Assembly (NCBI RefSeq): GCF_026625785.1
Contig: NZ_CP113063.1
Coordinates: 434,001 to 498,000, forward strand
DNA: 64,000 nt
Source: Gordonia sp. SL306
GTDB taxonomy: Bacteria > Actinomycetota > Actinomycetes > Mycobacteriales > Mycobacteriaceae
Direction of reading: 5' to 3'
Every line of letters begins with the position of its first letter. The stretch's first letter is position 1. Positions 41,763 to 50,887 of this stretch are shown here, piece by piece. Both the position numbers and the translations under genes were made by a program. The notes beneath the pieces are model-generated. The model ran no database searches. It was given only the letters and a program-made list of their open reading frames with translations, and was not told the DNA's origin.

Positions 41763-42392
41763 GTGTCGAACGGTCCCGACGGCGGTCTCATCCCACTCCG
41801 TCTGTCCGACGGGTCCGATCCCGAACGGGCAGACGCGGCCCGTAATCGACGGCTCCTGCTCGACGCCGCCAAGAATCTGATCGACAACCACGGGGCCTCG
41901 GCGGTGACCATGGATGCGGTGGCCCGTGAGGCCGGCGTCGGGAAGGGCACCGTCTTCCGGCGTTTCGGCAGCCGGACCGGTCTGATGGTGGCACTGCTCG
42001 ACCATTCGGAATCCGAGATCCAACGCGCCTACCTGTTCGGACCACAACCCCTCGGACCGGGTGCTCCCCCGCTGGACCGGCTGCTCGCCTACGGCCGTGC
42101 TCGGCTCAAGATGACCGTCGACCATCTCGACATCCTCATCGAGGCCGGCGGCTCGGGCGCCGAGTTCCTGAGTCATCCGGTGTGGGCGGCCTCCAACCGC
42201 CACGTCCAGATCCTGCTGCAGCAACTCGGTTTCGGCGACCGGGTCGAGGTGGTCGCGATCGCGGTGCACGCTCCCCTGAACGCCGCCGCGGTCAAACACC
42301 TCCGAGATGTCGTCGGTCTCGACCTGGAGACGATCACCACCGAGTGGGAACAGCTGGTGACAACTCTCGCCGCAGGCAGGTCCAAGGATTGA
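41763..42392 (+). CDS. TetR-family regulator (Rv3055-like)
   Basis: 209 aa. N-terminal helix-turn-helix: TMDAVAREAGVGKGTVFRRFG at about residues 48-68 (core AGVGKGTVFRRF). The rest is the helical ligand-binding domain, ending in LETITTEWEQL. Divergently placed from the FMN reductase gene. GTG at 41763 is the start. Ligand unknown. Confidence 0.93.
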   Translation: MSNGPDGGLIPLRLSDGSDPERADAARNRRLLLDAAKNLIDNHGASAVTMDAVAREAGVGKGTVFRRFGSRTGLMVALLDHSESEIQRAYLFGPQPLGPGAPPLDRLLAYGRARLKMTVDHLDILIEAGGSGAEFLSHPVWAASNRHVQILLQQLGFGDRVEVVAIAVHAPLNAAAVKHLRDVVGLDLETITTEWEQLVTTLAAGRSKD

Positions 42393-42486
42393 GCCGCGCC
42401 TGCGGCCTCGACGCGCGGCGAGCCGCCATCGGTCTTAGCCTGAATGGACCGCGGGGACACCAGATACAAGGGAAGGCACAAATCCA

Positions 42487-43647
42487 GTGAAGGCTGTCAT
42501 CATCGGCGCCGGTATGGGCGGGCTCAGTGCCGCCATCGCACTCAAGCAGATCGGCGTCGACGTCGGGGTCTACGAACAGGTCACCGAGAACAAGCCTGTC
42601 GGGGCAGCCATCTCGGTGTGGTCCAACGGCGTCAAATGCCTGAACCACCTCGGACTGGAGAAGGAGACCGCGGCGCTCGGCGGGATCGTCGACTCGATGT
42701 CGTACATCGACGGCTTCACCGGCGACACGATGTGCCGCTTCAGCATGCAGCCGCTCATCGACGAGGTGGGACAGCGGCCGTATCCGGTGGCACGCGCCGA
42801 ACTCCAGTTGATGCTGATGAACGCATACGGTATCGACGACATCAACTTCGGCAAGAAGATGGTCTCGGTGGCCGACGGACCCGAGGCCGCGACAGTCGAA
42901 TTCGCCGACGGCACAACTGTTTCCGCAGACCTGGTGATCGGCGCCGACGGCGCGCGATCGCTGGCTCGGGAGTATGTCCTCGGCCATCCGGTCGATCGCC
43001 GCTACGCCGGATACGTCAACTTCAACGGCCTCGTCGACGTGGACGAGGCGATCGGGCCCGCCACCGAGTGGACCACCTATGTGGGCGACGGGAAGCGTGT
43101 CTCGGTGATGCCGATCGCGGGCAAACGCTTCTACTTCTTCTTCGACGTGACGATGCCCGAGGGACAGCCGTATGAACGCGGAACGGCGCGGGAGGTTCTC
43201 GCGGAGAGTTTCGCCGACTGGGCGCCCGGCGTCCAACGCCTGATCGCCGCGCTGGATCCGGCGACCACCAACCGGGTCGAGATACTCGACCTCGACCCAT
43301 TCCACACCTGGGTCAAGGGCCGCGTCGCCGTACTCGGCGATGCCGCGCACAACACCACTCCAGACATCGGCCAGGGCGGCTGCTCGGCGATGGAAGATGC
43401 TGTGGCCCTTCAGTTCGCCTTCAATGAGCATCCCGACGACGTCCACGCCGCACTCGCCGCATACGAATCGGCACGGACCGAACGCGCAGGCGAGCTGGTC
43501 CTGCGGGCGCGTAAGCGCTGCGACGTCACCCACGCCAAGGACCCGGAGGCCACCGCAGCCTGGTACGACGAACTCCGCTCGGAGGACGGGACACGGGTCA
43601 TCCGCGGCATCGTCTCGAACATCGTCGGAGGTCCGCTCACGTCGTGA
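42487..43647 (+). CDS. hpxO: FAD-dependent urate hydroxylase HpxO
   Basis: 386 aa class A flavin monooxygenase. FAD/NADH motifs VIIGAGMGGLSAAIAL at the start, DLVIGADGARS, and GRVAVLGDAAHNTTPDIGQGG. The close agreement with Klebsiella HpxO in KPVGAAISVWSNGVKCL, RYAGYVNFNGLV and RKRCDVTHAKD supports urate hydroxylation to 5-hydroxyisourate. Start GTG at 42487. No HIU hydrolase or OHCU decarboxylase is adjacent, so the pathway is split or elsewhere. Confidence 0.93.
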   Translation: MKAVIIGAGMGGLSAAIALKQIGVDVGVYEQVTENKPVGAAISVWSNGVKCLNHLGLEKETAALGGIVDSMSYIDGFTGDTMCRFSMQPLIDEVGQRPYPVARAELQLMLMNAYGIDDINFGKKMVSVADGPEAATVEFADGTTVSADLVIGADGARSLAREYVLGHPVDRRYAGYVNFNGLVDVDEAIGPATEWTTYVGDGKRVSVMPIAGKRFYFFFDVTMPEGQPYERGTAREVLAESFADWAPGVQRLIAALDPATTNRVEILDLDPFHTWVKGRVAVLGDAAHNTTPDIGQGGCSAMEDAVALQFAFNEHPDDVHAALAAYESARTERAGELVLRARKRCDVTHAKDPEATAAWYDELRSEDGTRVIRGIVSNIVGGPLTS

Positions 43648-43701
43648 ACGGACCGGCGGGTCGGCAGAGACGACGGCCGGCAGAGCGCGGGGATCGGCGG
43701 A

Positions 43702-45195
43702 TCAGTTGTCAGGCTGCGGGATCGCCTGACCGTTCTCGTCGGGCTCCATGCCGTCGTGCGACACCAGGGCTGCCGACCGGGACAGCGATGGCCCCGCGGT
43801 GAGCAAGGAGATCACCGACCACGGCGCTCTCGTCGGGCTCTCCCCGAGCCCGAGAACCTGCCCGGTCCCGCCATCGGCAACCCCGTATCTGATTCCGAAA
43901 TCGCTGATGTAATAGCGTGATTCGGCACGCTGACTGTTCGGCTCAGACCCGGTCGTCTGGATGTACTCACCCGATCCCGGCCGCAGATAGACCTGATCGA
44001 CACCCGGTCCGGAGCCGTCGGCCGAGCTGACCCGCACCGGCGTGGCGCCCTCGGCGAGCGGCAATTCTCTCCCCACCAGGAACTGCGTGGTCGCCGCTGC
44101 GTCTCCCGCACCCCGCGACCAGGACTGGCAGAGCGTCCCGGCGGATGGGACGTCCACCAGACTCGGTGTGTGACCCGGGAAGTCGTCGACCGGCAGTCGC
44201 TCACCGGTGGGGCTGGCGGCGACCTGACCGGGCGCGACGGTCTGCACCGGTGCGGCGCCGTCGCGATCGGCGAGCCGCAGGATCTCCGCGGTCGCCTCAC
44301 TGACCTGCTGGACTCCGTCGCGCAACACGACGTAGTAGCTGGTCTGGTCATCGATGCCCACCGACTTCACCACCGAGCCCACCCGCACGTCGTCGTCGGA
44401 CAGCGCACCCGGTCTGCCTGCACCGTCGATCTCGGGGACGGTGAGAGGATCGACCTCCGGGAAGGTGTTGAGCAGACCTGCGCTCATCTCACGCGGGGTC
44501 GCGCCCTCGAGGTGCAGCGCACGCATCACCGGGACACTCGAGGTGTCCACCTCGGCGCGGACCGCGGCGGGCTTCCGGTCGCGCTCGATGGTGTAGATCA
44601 GGAAGTCCTTGCCACCGCTGGTGACCAGTGCTGCCTCGTCGGGGCGCGCGGTGCCGATGGATCGGCCGAGTTCGGGACGGTCGCCGATGACGGTCAGTTC
44701 GATCGCCTCACCCGACACGTCGGGCGACACGGTCGCGCTGTCGCAGACCGTCCAGAAGGACTGTCCCCCATGGGCAGAGGACTGCAGGGCCGCAGGAGCA
44801 CCAGGGATGCCCAGCAGCGGTCCACGCGGATACGAGGCCAGCTTGCCGTCGCTCACCGACTTCGGACTCTCACTACTGCCCGTGATCAGTCGTGCGGAGG
44901 CGAGATTGAGCACCGGGTGCATCGTGTCGTCGATGAGGACGTAGTTGCCGCCGCCATCCTTGCTGACGACGATCTTGGCATCGCCCACAGAGCCCTGGGG
45001 CTTCACGATTCCCCAGACGCCACACCCGCCGAGAACCAGGAGCCCGAGCACGGTGCCGACGAGGAGAGCCTGGAGCTGCGACCGCATCGGGTCGTGCAAC
45101 ATGCGGACATCGCGACGCACCAGGGCGTGCTCCAGCCGGCGCAACAGGAACCGATAACCGTTCACCTGCGCCTTGGTCGTGAGCTGCCGGGCCAT
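43702..45195 (-). CDS. eccB: Type VII secretion protein EccB
   Basis: 497 aa inner-membrane component of an ESX system. Starts MARQLTTKAQVNGYRFLLRR (typical EccB head), one TM helix at about 45-63 (ALLVGTVLGLLVLGGCGVWG), then a periplasmic domain with the paired cysteines ...WTVCDSA and TLCQSWS. ATG at 45195 is chosen for the ribosome site GGAAGGGGG. Divergent from eccE with 137 bp between them. No eccC, eccD, mycP or esx gene in the window. Which ESX system this is cannot be decided. Confidence 0.95.
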   Translation of the reverse strand: MARQLTTKAQVNGYRFLLRRLEHALVRRDVRMLHDPMRSQLQALLVGTVLGLLVLGGCGVWGIVKPQGSVGDAKIVVSKDGGGNYVLIDDTMHPVLNLASARLITGSSESPKSVSDGKLASYPRGPLLGIPGAPAALQSSAHGGQSFWTVCDSATVSPDVSGEAIELTVIGDRPELGRSIGTARPDEAALVTSGGKDFLIYTIERDRKPAAVRAEVDTSSVPVMRALHLEGATPREMSAGLLNTFPEVDPLTVPEIDGAGRPGALSDDDVRVGSVVKSVGIDDQTSYYVVLRDGVQQVSEATAEILRLADRDGAAPVQTVAPGQVAASPTGERLPVDDFPGHTPSLVDVPSAGTLCQSWSRGAGDAAATTQFLVGRELPLAEGATPVRVSSADGSGPGVDQVYLRPGSGEYIQTTGSEPNSQRAESRYYISDFGIRYGVADGGTGQVLGLGESPTRAPWSVISLLTAGPSLSRSAALVSHDGMEPDENGQAIPQPDN

Positions 45196-45332
45196 CGTCC
45201 CCCCTTCCGGCCGCACCTGGTCGTCCCGTCGCTTCCACTGATCGGGTGGTCACGGACGAATCGACGCGTAGTAGCGTAACCGATACATTTTCCGCGGGTG
45301 TCGCGCCGGTCACCCGTAGAACGGGGGGAACC

Positions 45333-47138
45333 ATGGCGATGGCAGGCGCGCCGATGTCGACGACCGGCCGTCCGGAAACAGCACCATCCGGCAGCTCACC
45401 ACGGATGCCGGCCGATCGGGGTACGCGGCGCACCCGCGGTGCGCGTCGTGGACGTGACCGCACCGGCCGCCGACGCCTCACCCTGCAGACGTTCGTGCTC
45501 GTCGAGGTCGTCCTCGCCGTCGGTCTGATCGTCTGGGCGGCCAGCGGCAGTGCTCTGGGATGGATCGCTCTCGTCGTCGCCGCGGTGACATCCCTGGCCC
45601 TCATCCCGTTTCGCGGCGGACGCTCGATGGTCGGCGGGTGGGCACAGCGATGGGGTTTCGTCTGGGCCCGATCGCGCCGCAGGTCCACCGATCTCGCGCC
45701 CGCACCGTTCGACATCCCGGCGGGACCGCAGCAGGGGGCTCGCACGTCGTTGCGGACCCCCGCAGGCGGTGGCGACACGATCGGCGCGCGCTGGGTCGGC
45801 GACACACTGATCACCGTCCTGCGGGTGTCGCCCGGCTCGCCGGCCGCCACGTATCTCACCCCCGGCACCGCCGACGTCACCGACCCGACCGGGCAGGTGG
45901 TGCCGCTCGACGCGCTCGCCGAATGCATCAACCCGTTCGACATCCCGCTGGACTCGATCGAGGTGATCAGCCACGGTGTCCGCAGCTGGGGCAGCGGCCC
46001 GATCGCGCAGACCTACCACCGGACCCTTGGGCCCCTGGCGGCGACCGCACATCGCTCGGTGCTGGTGGTGTTGCGGCTCAATCCACTCGACTGTGCCGAC
46101 GCGGTCGCCCGCCGAGGCGGCGGCGCGGTCGGGGCCCTCCGGACCGCCACCATCACCAGCCGACGCGTCGCCAAGCGCCTCACCGAGAGTGGCCTTCGTG
46201 TCTCACTGCTCAGCGGCGCCGAGATCACCGCCGTCACCGCCCAGTTGTCGGAAGGCGTGGCACTCGACGATATGGCCGAGCAGTGGGATGCCATCGGATC
46301 CGGCCAACTGCGTTTCCGCAGCGCGGCCATCGAGCCACAATCGATCGGTTCGGTCTTGTCGACGGTGTGGGTGAACTCGGCATTGTCGACCACCGCGACC
46401 GTGCGATTGCGCCACGACGCCGACGGCGTCCTCGAGGTCACCGGCATGGTGCGGTTCGCCGAACTTCCTTCTGCCAAGCGCAGTGTCGATCCGTGGCCCG
46501 CCGGCCTCACGCCGCTCGACGGCCACCAGTTCGACGCGCTGGCCGCGAGCCTGCCCATCTCCGTCCCCGCTCGGCTGGACCGTACCCTCGGCGCCGTCCA
46601 CGGCGCCGAGGCCCAGTACCTGCTGCGCACCCTGTCGCTCCCTGCCGGCGGGTGCGGTCAACTCGTCGGTGCCGACCACAACGGCCGCGCCGTCGCCGTC
46701 CCGCTGCTCGGCCCTGATCTCCGCGCGGTCGCGATATCGGCAGGCCCACAGCTGGTTTCACAGGTCACACTCCGCGCCGTGGCCATCGGCGCCTCGGTCA
46801 CCGTGCACACCGTCCGACCCGCGCAGTGGCAGCACCTGGTCGCCGCGGTGGGCGACCTGCGACAGCTGGCCCTGAGCTCGGACCGCGTCCAGTCCCCCTC
46901 CGGACACCGCGTGCTGATCTTCGACGGATTGACCGGTCCCCCACCCGAGGCCAACACCACCCACATCACCGTGTGCGCCGCCGGAGATCCGCGCGTGACC
47001 GAGCTCGCCCCCGACGCCACGGTCATCATCCGCCAGAATCCTCGTGCACCGCAGGATATCTCGGTGTCCACGGCGACGGAAAGGGTGGCCGTGACAATGG
47101 TCGCGACACCGGACGAGTGGACCTACATCGGACGCTGA
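45333..47138 (+). CDS. eccE: Type VII secretion protein EccE
   Basis: 601 aa membrane protein. Basic head, two TM helices at about 50-95 (FVLVEVVLAVGLIVWAASGS then GWIALVVAAVTSLALIP), and a large C-terminal domain typical of EccE. ATG at 45333 with a GGGGGG ribosome site is preferred; an in-frame GTG region begins at 45246. Classical ESX-4 lacks EccE, so the EccB/EccE pair points to an ESX-1/2/3/5-like or to an EccE-bearing ESX-4 variant. It converges with manA. Confidence 0.92.
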   Translation: MAMAGAPMSTTGRPETAPSGSSPRMPADRGTRRTRGARRGRDRTGRRRLTLQTFVLVEVVLAVGLIVWAASGSALGWIALVVAAVTSLALIPFRGGRSMVGGWAQRWGFVWARSRRRSTDLAPAPFDIPAGPQQGARTSLRTPAGGGDTIGARWVGDTLITVLRVSPGSPAATYLTPGTADVTDPTGQVVPLDALAECINPFDIPLDSIEVISHGVRSWGSGPIAQTYHRTLGPLAATAHRSVLVVLRLNPLDCADAVARRGGGAVGALRTATITSRRVAKRLTESGLRVSLLSGAEITAVTAQLSEGVALDDMAEQWDAIGSGQLRFRSAAIEPQSIGSVLSTVWVNSALSTTATVRLRHDADGVLEVTGMVRFAELPSAKRSVDPWPAGLTPLDGHQFDALAASLPISVPARLDRTLGAVHGAEAQYLLRTLSLPAGGCGQLVGADHNGRAVAVPLLGPDLRAVAISAGPQLVSQVTLRAVAIGASVTVHTVRPAQWQHLVAAVGDLRQLALSSDRVQSPSGHRVLIFDGLTGPPPEANTTHITVCAAGDPRVTELAPDATVIIRQNPRAPQDISVSTATERVAVTMVATPDEWTYIGR

Positions 47139-47168
47139 GCCCGGCCCGGACGACGCCCGGCGGCCCTG

Positions 47169-48422
47169 TCAGCCCCGCGGTCCGGCCGGCACCAGCGCAC
47201 GGAAGAACACCGCCCGAGACGACCCCGCGTGGACCACCACATCCGGCTCGGCATCGCCGATCCAGATCGCCCGACCCGCAGGGATCGTGGTGGCCTCCCC
47301 GCCCATCGGCCGGACGTCGATCGAGCCGTGCAGCACGGCGAGGATCTGCGGACCCGGCATGTCGAAGCACACCGACGACGCGTACCTCAGCCCGGTTCCG
47401 TCGAGCTCGACACGGGACAGCCGGAACTCCGGCGCGGGCGTCAGGTAGACCCGCTCGGCGCCCACGGTGCGGATCGGTGCGGTGATCTCGGCGACGTCGG
47501 CCGGGGTGAAGTCGAGGACACGGAGCAGCTCGGGCACATCGATGTGCTTCGGTGTGAGTCCCCCGCGCAGCACATTGTCGGAGTTCGCCATGATCTCGAT
47601 ACCGATCCCGCGCAGGTATGCGTGCAGGTTGCCTGCCGGCAGGTACAGACCCTCACCGGGTTCGAGGCGAACACGGTTGAGCAACAACGATGCCAGCACG
47701 CCCGGATCGCGCGGATAGTCCTCTCCCAGTTCCAGAACGGTCCGCAGTTCTGCGGCGAACCGGCTGCCGTTGCCCGACCCCAACAGCGACACCGCCCCGG
47801 CGAGCACCGCCGGGATCAACGTGGCGATCGATGCGTCCGGCAAGGTCAGCCAGGTGGTGAAGAGGGCACGCAAACCCTCCGAATCGGGTTGTCCGGCAAG
47901 CATTCCGAGATAGGGGTCGAGCTCGCTCACCTGGAGTTCACGAAGCAATTCGACGGTGGTTGCGGGATTCCGGAATCCCGCCAGCGCATCGAATTCGGTG
48001 GTCGCAACGATCAGTTCGGGTTTGTGCCACGGGTCCCGGTAGTTGCGGTCCGGGGCGTCGATGGGCACTCCTGCGGCGTTCTCGCGGTCGAATCCCTCGC
48101 GAGCCTGCGCCAGGCTCGGATGCGCCTGCAACGACAGCGGTTCGTCGGCCGCGAGCACCTTCATGAGGAACGGGAGCCGGCCGTCGAACGTCTCGATGGT
48201 GCGCCGCCCCAGCATGTCCACCGGGGCCGCGTCGATGGCACTCAGCAGGTCCGTGTCGTGCTCTCCGTCCGGCCGCAGACAGACCGCTGGGCCGGCCGGA
48301 TGGGCGCCGAACCACAACTCGGCCTCCGGATGCGGCGACGGCACCGGCCGTCCACGCAGTGAAGCAATCGCGGTGCGCGATCCCCACGCATAGGGACGCA
48401 CCACCCCCTCGAGAGTTCTCAT
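47169..48422 (-). CDS. manA: Mannose-6-phosphate isomerase, class I
   Basis: 417 aa zinc enzyme interconverting fructose-6-P and mannose-6-P, feeding GDP-mannose for LAM, PIMs and glycans. Visible: GAHPAGPAVCL, the metal motif LSLQAHPSLAQA, GLYLPAGNLHAYLRG, IEIMANSDNVLRGGLTPKH. Start ATG at 48422, four bases after the SIS-domain gene. Rv3255c in M. tuberculosis order. Converges with eccE. Confidence 0.96.
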   Translation of the reverse strand: MRTLEGVVRPYAWGSRTAIASLRGRPVPSPHPEAELWFGAHPAGPAVCLRPDGEHDTDLLSAIDAAPVDMLGRRTIETFDGRLPFLMKVLAADEPLSLQAHPSLAQAREGFDRENAAGVPIDAPDRNYRDPWHKPELIVATTEFDALAGFRNPATTVELLRELQVSELDPYLGMLAGQPDSEGLRALFTTWLTLPDASIATLIPAVLAGAVSLLGSGNGSRFAAELRTVLELGEDYPRDPGVLASLLLNRVRLEPGEGLYLPAGNLHAYLRGIGIEIMANSDNVLRGGLTPKHIDVPELLRVLDFTPADVAEITAPIRTVGAERVYLTPAPEFRLSRVELDGTGLRYASSVCFDMPGPQILAVLHGSIDVRPMGGEATTIPAGRAIWIGDAEPDVVVHAGSSRAVFFRALVPAGPRG

Positions 48423-48426
48423 CGCG

Positions 48427-49560
48427 TCAGTTCCCGATCAGCCGGAGATACACGGCAGCCATCTCGATGCGCAGGATCAGGACCATCAACGACACGAGGT
48501 CGCCTGGCGAATCGGCCGCGAGATCGTCCATGGTGGGCATGGCGGGCGGACCGGCAGGTCCACGCGCACCGGAGTCGGCGTCGGAAGCACCGTCGCCGGT
48601 GAGCACGTCGAGATCGCCGAGCCCGTCGAGGCGCCGGCGCACATACCAGTCCCGCGACGGTGTGGTGGCCACGAACACCCGCGGCGGACTCTGCGGGGCC
48701 GGACCGTCGATCTCCGGGTCGTAGAAGATGGATTCGGACGGAGTCGAACCGGTCCGCTCCGACCACTCCCGCACCAAGCGCGCCACGTCACCAACCTCCG
48801 CTACGGCACTGATGACGCCCGCGAGGGCGAGCAGCGAGCGTGACGCCTGACCGGCCACCACCGCGGTCCCGACCGTGTCGCCCACCCAGACCGACGAACG
48901 GGCTTCGAGCCTGGCCGCGAGCAGCTTGGCCCGGTTGTGGAAGCTCTCGTTGCCCGGATGGTTGGCGACCGCCTCGCCGTCGAGCGCGTCGGCGAGATCG
49001 CCGACCTGCGGAACCTGTCCGGTGAATCGGACCTGGGTCAACGAGACGAACACCGCGAGAAGAGCCGCGACGAATCCCGGAAACCGGAACCGCGGATCCA
49101 CCGACACGCGCGGTGATAGGTCGATACCGTTGCCGCCCAGCGCATCTCGCAACGGCCCCTCGATCGGGGCCGCCACCACCACCTCAGCCCGGCGCCGCAC
49201 CGACCGGGCGGCCGCGTCCGCGAGGACCATGTCGCCGGCGTCGTCGCCCGCCACCACCACCACGTCGAGCGGACCGATCCATCCCGGTAGGGCCGGGGCG
49301 GCGACGATCGGGACGTCGATGCGAGAGCTGATCGCGGCGATCACCAGTTGCGTCGCCGGCGATGCCGCCCCGGTGGTACCGCAGACGATCACCACGCTGC
49401 GGGGGCGCAGCTGTGTCAGGGGCTCGAGCACACCCTCGCGCTGCGCCTCCGCGACCGATCGCACCTGAGCACCGGCGAGCGCGACAGAGGGAAGAAGACC
49501 GTCCAGGTCGGCCGCGATCAGTTCCTCGACATCATCGAGATCGGGGGCACCGGTACGCAT
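48427..49560 (-). CDS. SIS-domain phosphosugar-isomerase-like protein (Rv3256c-like)
   Basis: 377 aa. SIS/PGI-like fold with VVIVCGTTGAASPATQL, LDVVVVAGDDAGDM, and a C-terminal segment like the phosphoglucose/phosphomannose isomerase family. Related genes are named TobH in some annotations. ATG at 49560 is preferred to the longer in-frame start at 49620. Upstream of manA in one operon (4-base gap), so likely part of mannose activation. Catalytic residues of a true isomerase are not verified. Confidence 0.85.
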   Translation of the reverse strand: MRTGAPDLDDVEELIAADLDGLLPSVALAGAQVRSVAEAQREGVLEPLTQLRPRSVVIVCGTTGAASPATQLVIAAISSRIDVPIVAAPALPGWIGPLDVVVVAGDDAGDMVLADAAARSVRRRAEVVVAAPIEGPLRDALGGNGIDLSPRVSVDPRFRFPGFVAALLAVFVSLTQVRFTGQVPQVGDLADALDGEAVANHPGNESFHNRAKLLAARLEARSSVWVGDTVGTAVVAGQASRSLLALAGVISAVAEVGDVARLVREWSERTGSTPSESIFYDPEIDGPAPQSPPRVFVATTPSRDWYVRRRLDGLGDLDVLTGDGASDADSGARGPAGPPAMPTMDDLAADSPGDLVSLMVLILRIEMAAVYLRLIGN

Positions 49561-49665
49561 GACGTCCAGCCTAGTCACGCACACCGTCGGGCGCGCATGT
49601 GCCTGCACCGACGACGGCATCCGAGATCGGACCGCGGTTCCCCGACGACATGCGACGAACGCCGG

Positions 49666-50136
49666 TCAGTCGGTCGGGTCGGGCAGCACCCGGAGATGAC
49701 CACGACGGCCCGGCCGTGGTCGCGCCGATTGCGGCGGTCGAGTGGGAGCGTCGTCACCAGGTGGCGACGCGTCCGGGTGACGGCCCCCGGAGCCACGACG
49801 GCCTGGCGCGACGTCATCCGATCCGTCGAAGAGGTCGGGCCATTGCGACGGATCGACCCGTCCTGCACCGCCGACCTCGCGCACCGCCTCGGCCAGAGCG
49901 GTCAACTCGTAGTCCTCGGCGACGGGGGCCGAGAAGCCGCGTTCGCTCCGGAGCATCTCCCAGCCACGCGGCACGGTGATCCGGCGAGCATGATCGTCAC
50001 AGAGATCCCACGAGTGCGGCTCCGCCGAGCTGGCCAGTGGACCGATGACCGCCGTGGACTCGGAGTAGACGAACGTCAGGGTAGCCACCGCGGAACGGGC
50101 GCAGCCGGGCCTGCAGCACTGTCGGGGAAGCTTCAC
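49666..50136 (-). CDS. DUF3499 protein (Rv3258c-like)
   Basis: 156 aa small soluble protein. Cysteine/histidine-rich head QCCRPGCARSAVATLTF, then SAEPHSWDLCDDHARR, forming a probable zinc site; acidic/Pro-rich tail (RGSGGRHPDASPPGDD). GTG at 50136 is chosen because KLPRQCCRPGC matches the known start of the family; a longer reading to 50226 is unlikely. In M. tuberculosis manB lies between this gene and Rv3256c; here only about 105 bases separate them. Confidence 0.9.
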   Translation of the reverse strand: MKLPRQCCRPGCARSAVATLTFVYSESTAVIGPLASSAEPHSWDLCDDHARRITVPRGWEMLRSERGFSAPVAEDYELTALAEAVREVGGAGRVDPSQWPDLFDGSDDVAPGRRGSGGRHPDASPPGDDAPTRPPQSARPRPGRRGHLRVLPDPTD

Positions 50137-50245
50137 GGTGACGAGGTTATCCCCGGCGGCGGGTCCACACCGGCGGCGACACGCTAGCTCGCGCGAAACG
50201 CACCTCACACGCGACAGAGACGTCACAAATCCTTACACTCTCGTC

Positions 50246-50851
50246 ATGCGCTTCGATCCACCTCGCCCCTCCCGGGGCCGCGCCGACGAACCTCGTGGTC
50301 GCGCCCAGGATCCGCGCGGTCGGGGTGCCGATGCGCGGGCGCAGGATGCGCGCGGTCGGGGTGCGGAGTCCCGTCGGGGTGTGCTTCGGAGCCCGACGCG
50401 GTCGGTGCGACTGCGCGATCGTCGAGGTCGGGGACTCAGATCACCGTTGCTTCCGCAATCGGTGCCTGCGTTCGCGAGCCGGGCCGACTCCTTCGACGTA
50501 ATCGCCCTGGAGGCGTTCGCGGAGATCGATGCGAACTGGCACGATCAGCTCGCAGGCCTCGACATCGCAGTGGATGACATCCCACGCATGTTGCCGCACG
50601 ACCCCGACTCGATCCAGTGGCCGGACGAGGTCACCGCCGACGGCGCGGTGCCGCTGGCGCGGCTCATCCCGGCCGGGCTGGACGTACGCGGCCAACCCAC
50701 CCGCGCGCAGATCATCTTGTTCCGACGACCGCTCGAGATCCGCGCCAGGCGTGGCGCCGATCTGCTGGAGTTGGTGCACGAGGTGTTGGTCCAGCAGGTT
50801 GCCACCCACCTGGGCGTCGACGAAGACACCATCGATCGTGGGCCGGACTAG
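50246..50851 (+). CDS. Zincin-like (Rv3259-type) metallopeptidase-family protein
   Basis: 201 aa. Basic, low-complexity N-terminus (residues 8-65, RGRADEPRGRAQDPRGRG and repeats) followed by a compact domain LEAFAEIDANWHDQ... ending LLELVHEVLVQQVATHLGVDED. Family members (PF06262) usually carry HExxH; here the equivalent stretch reads HEVLVQQVATH, so the metal site is broken and protease activity is doubtful. ATG at 50246. Divergent from DUF3499, convergent with whiB2. Contains a 36-nt DNA repeat at 50306-50364. Confidence 0.82.
   Translation: MRFDPPRPSRGRADEPRGRAQDPRGRGADARAQDARGRGAESRRGVLRSPTRSVRLRDRRGRGLRSPLLPQSVPAFASRADSFDVIALEAFAEIDANWHDQLAGLDIAVDDIPRMLPHDPDSIQWPDEVTADGAVPLARLIPAGLDVRGQPTRAQIILFRRPLEIRARRGADLLELVHEVLVQQVATHLGVDEDTIDRGPD
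50306..50364. repeat. Two 23-bp repeats, 36-nt period, inside the zincin-like gene
   Basis: Copies at 50306-50328 and 50342-50364 (one mismatch), core CGCGCGGTCGGGGTGC. They encode repeats of the RGRGAD/RGRGAE type. The period is 12 codons, so frame is kept and copy number could change without a frameshift. Confidence 0.75.
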
Positions 50852-50887
50852 GACGGGACACGTCCTGGCCCTCCGGTCGCAGCGCCG

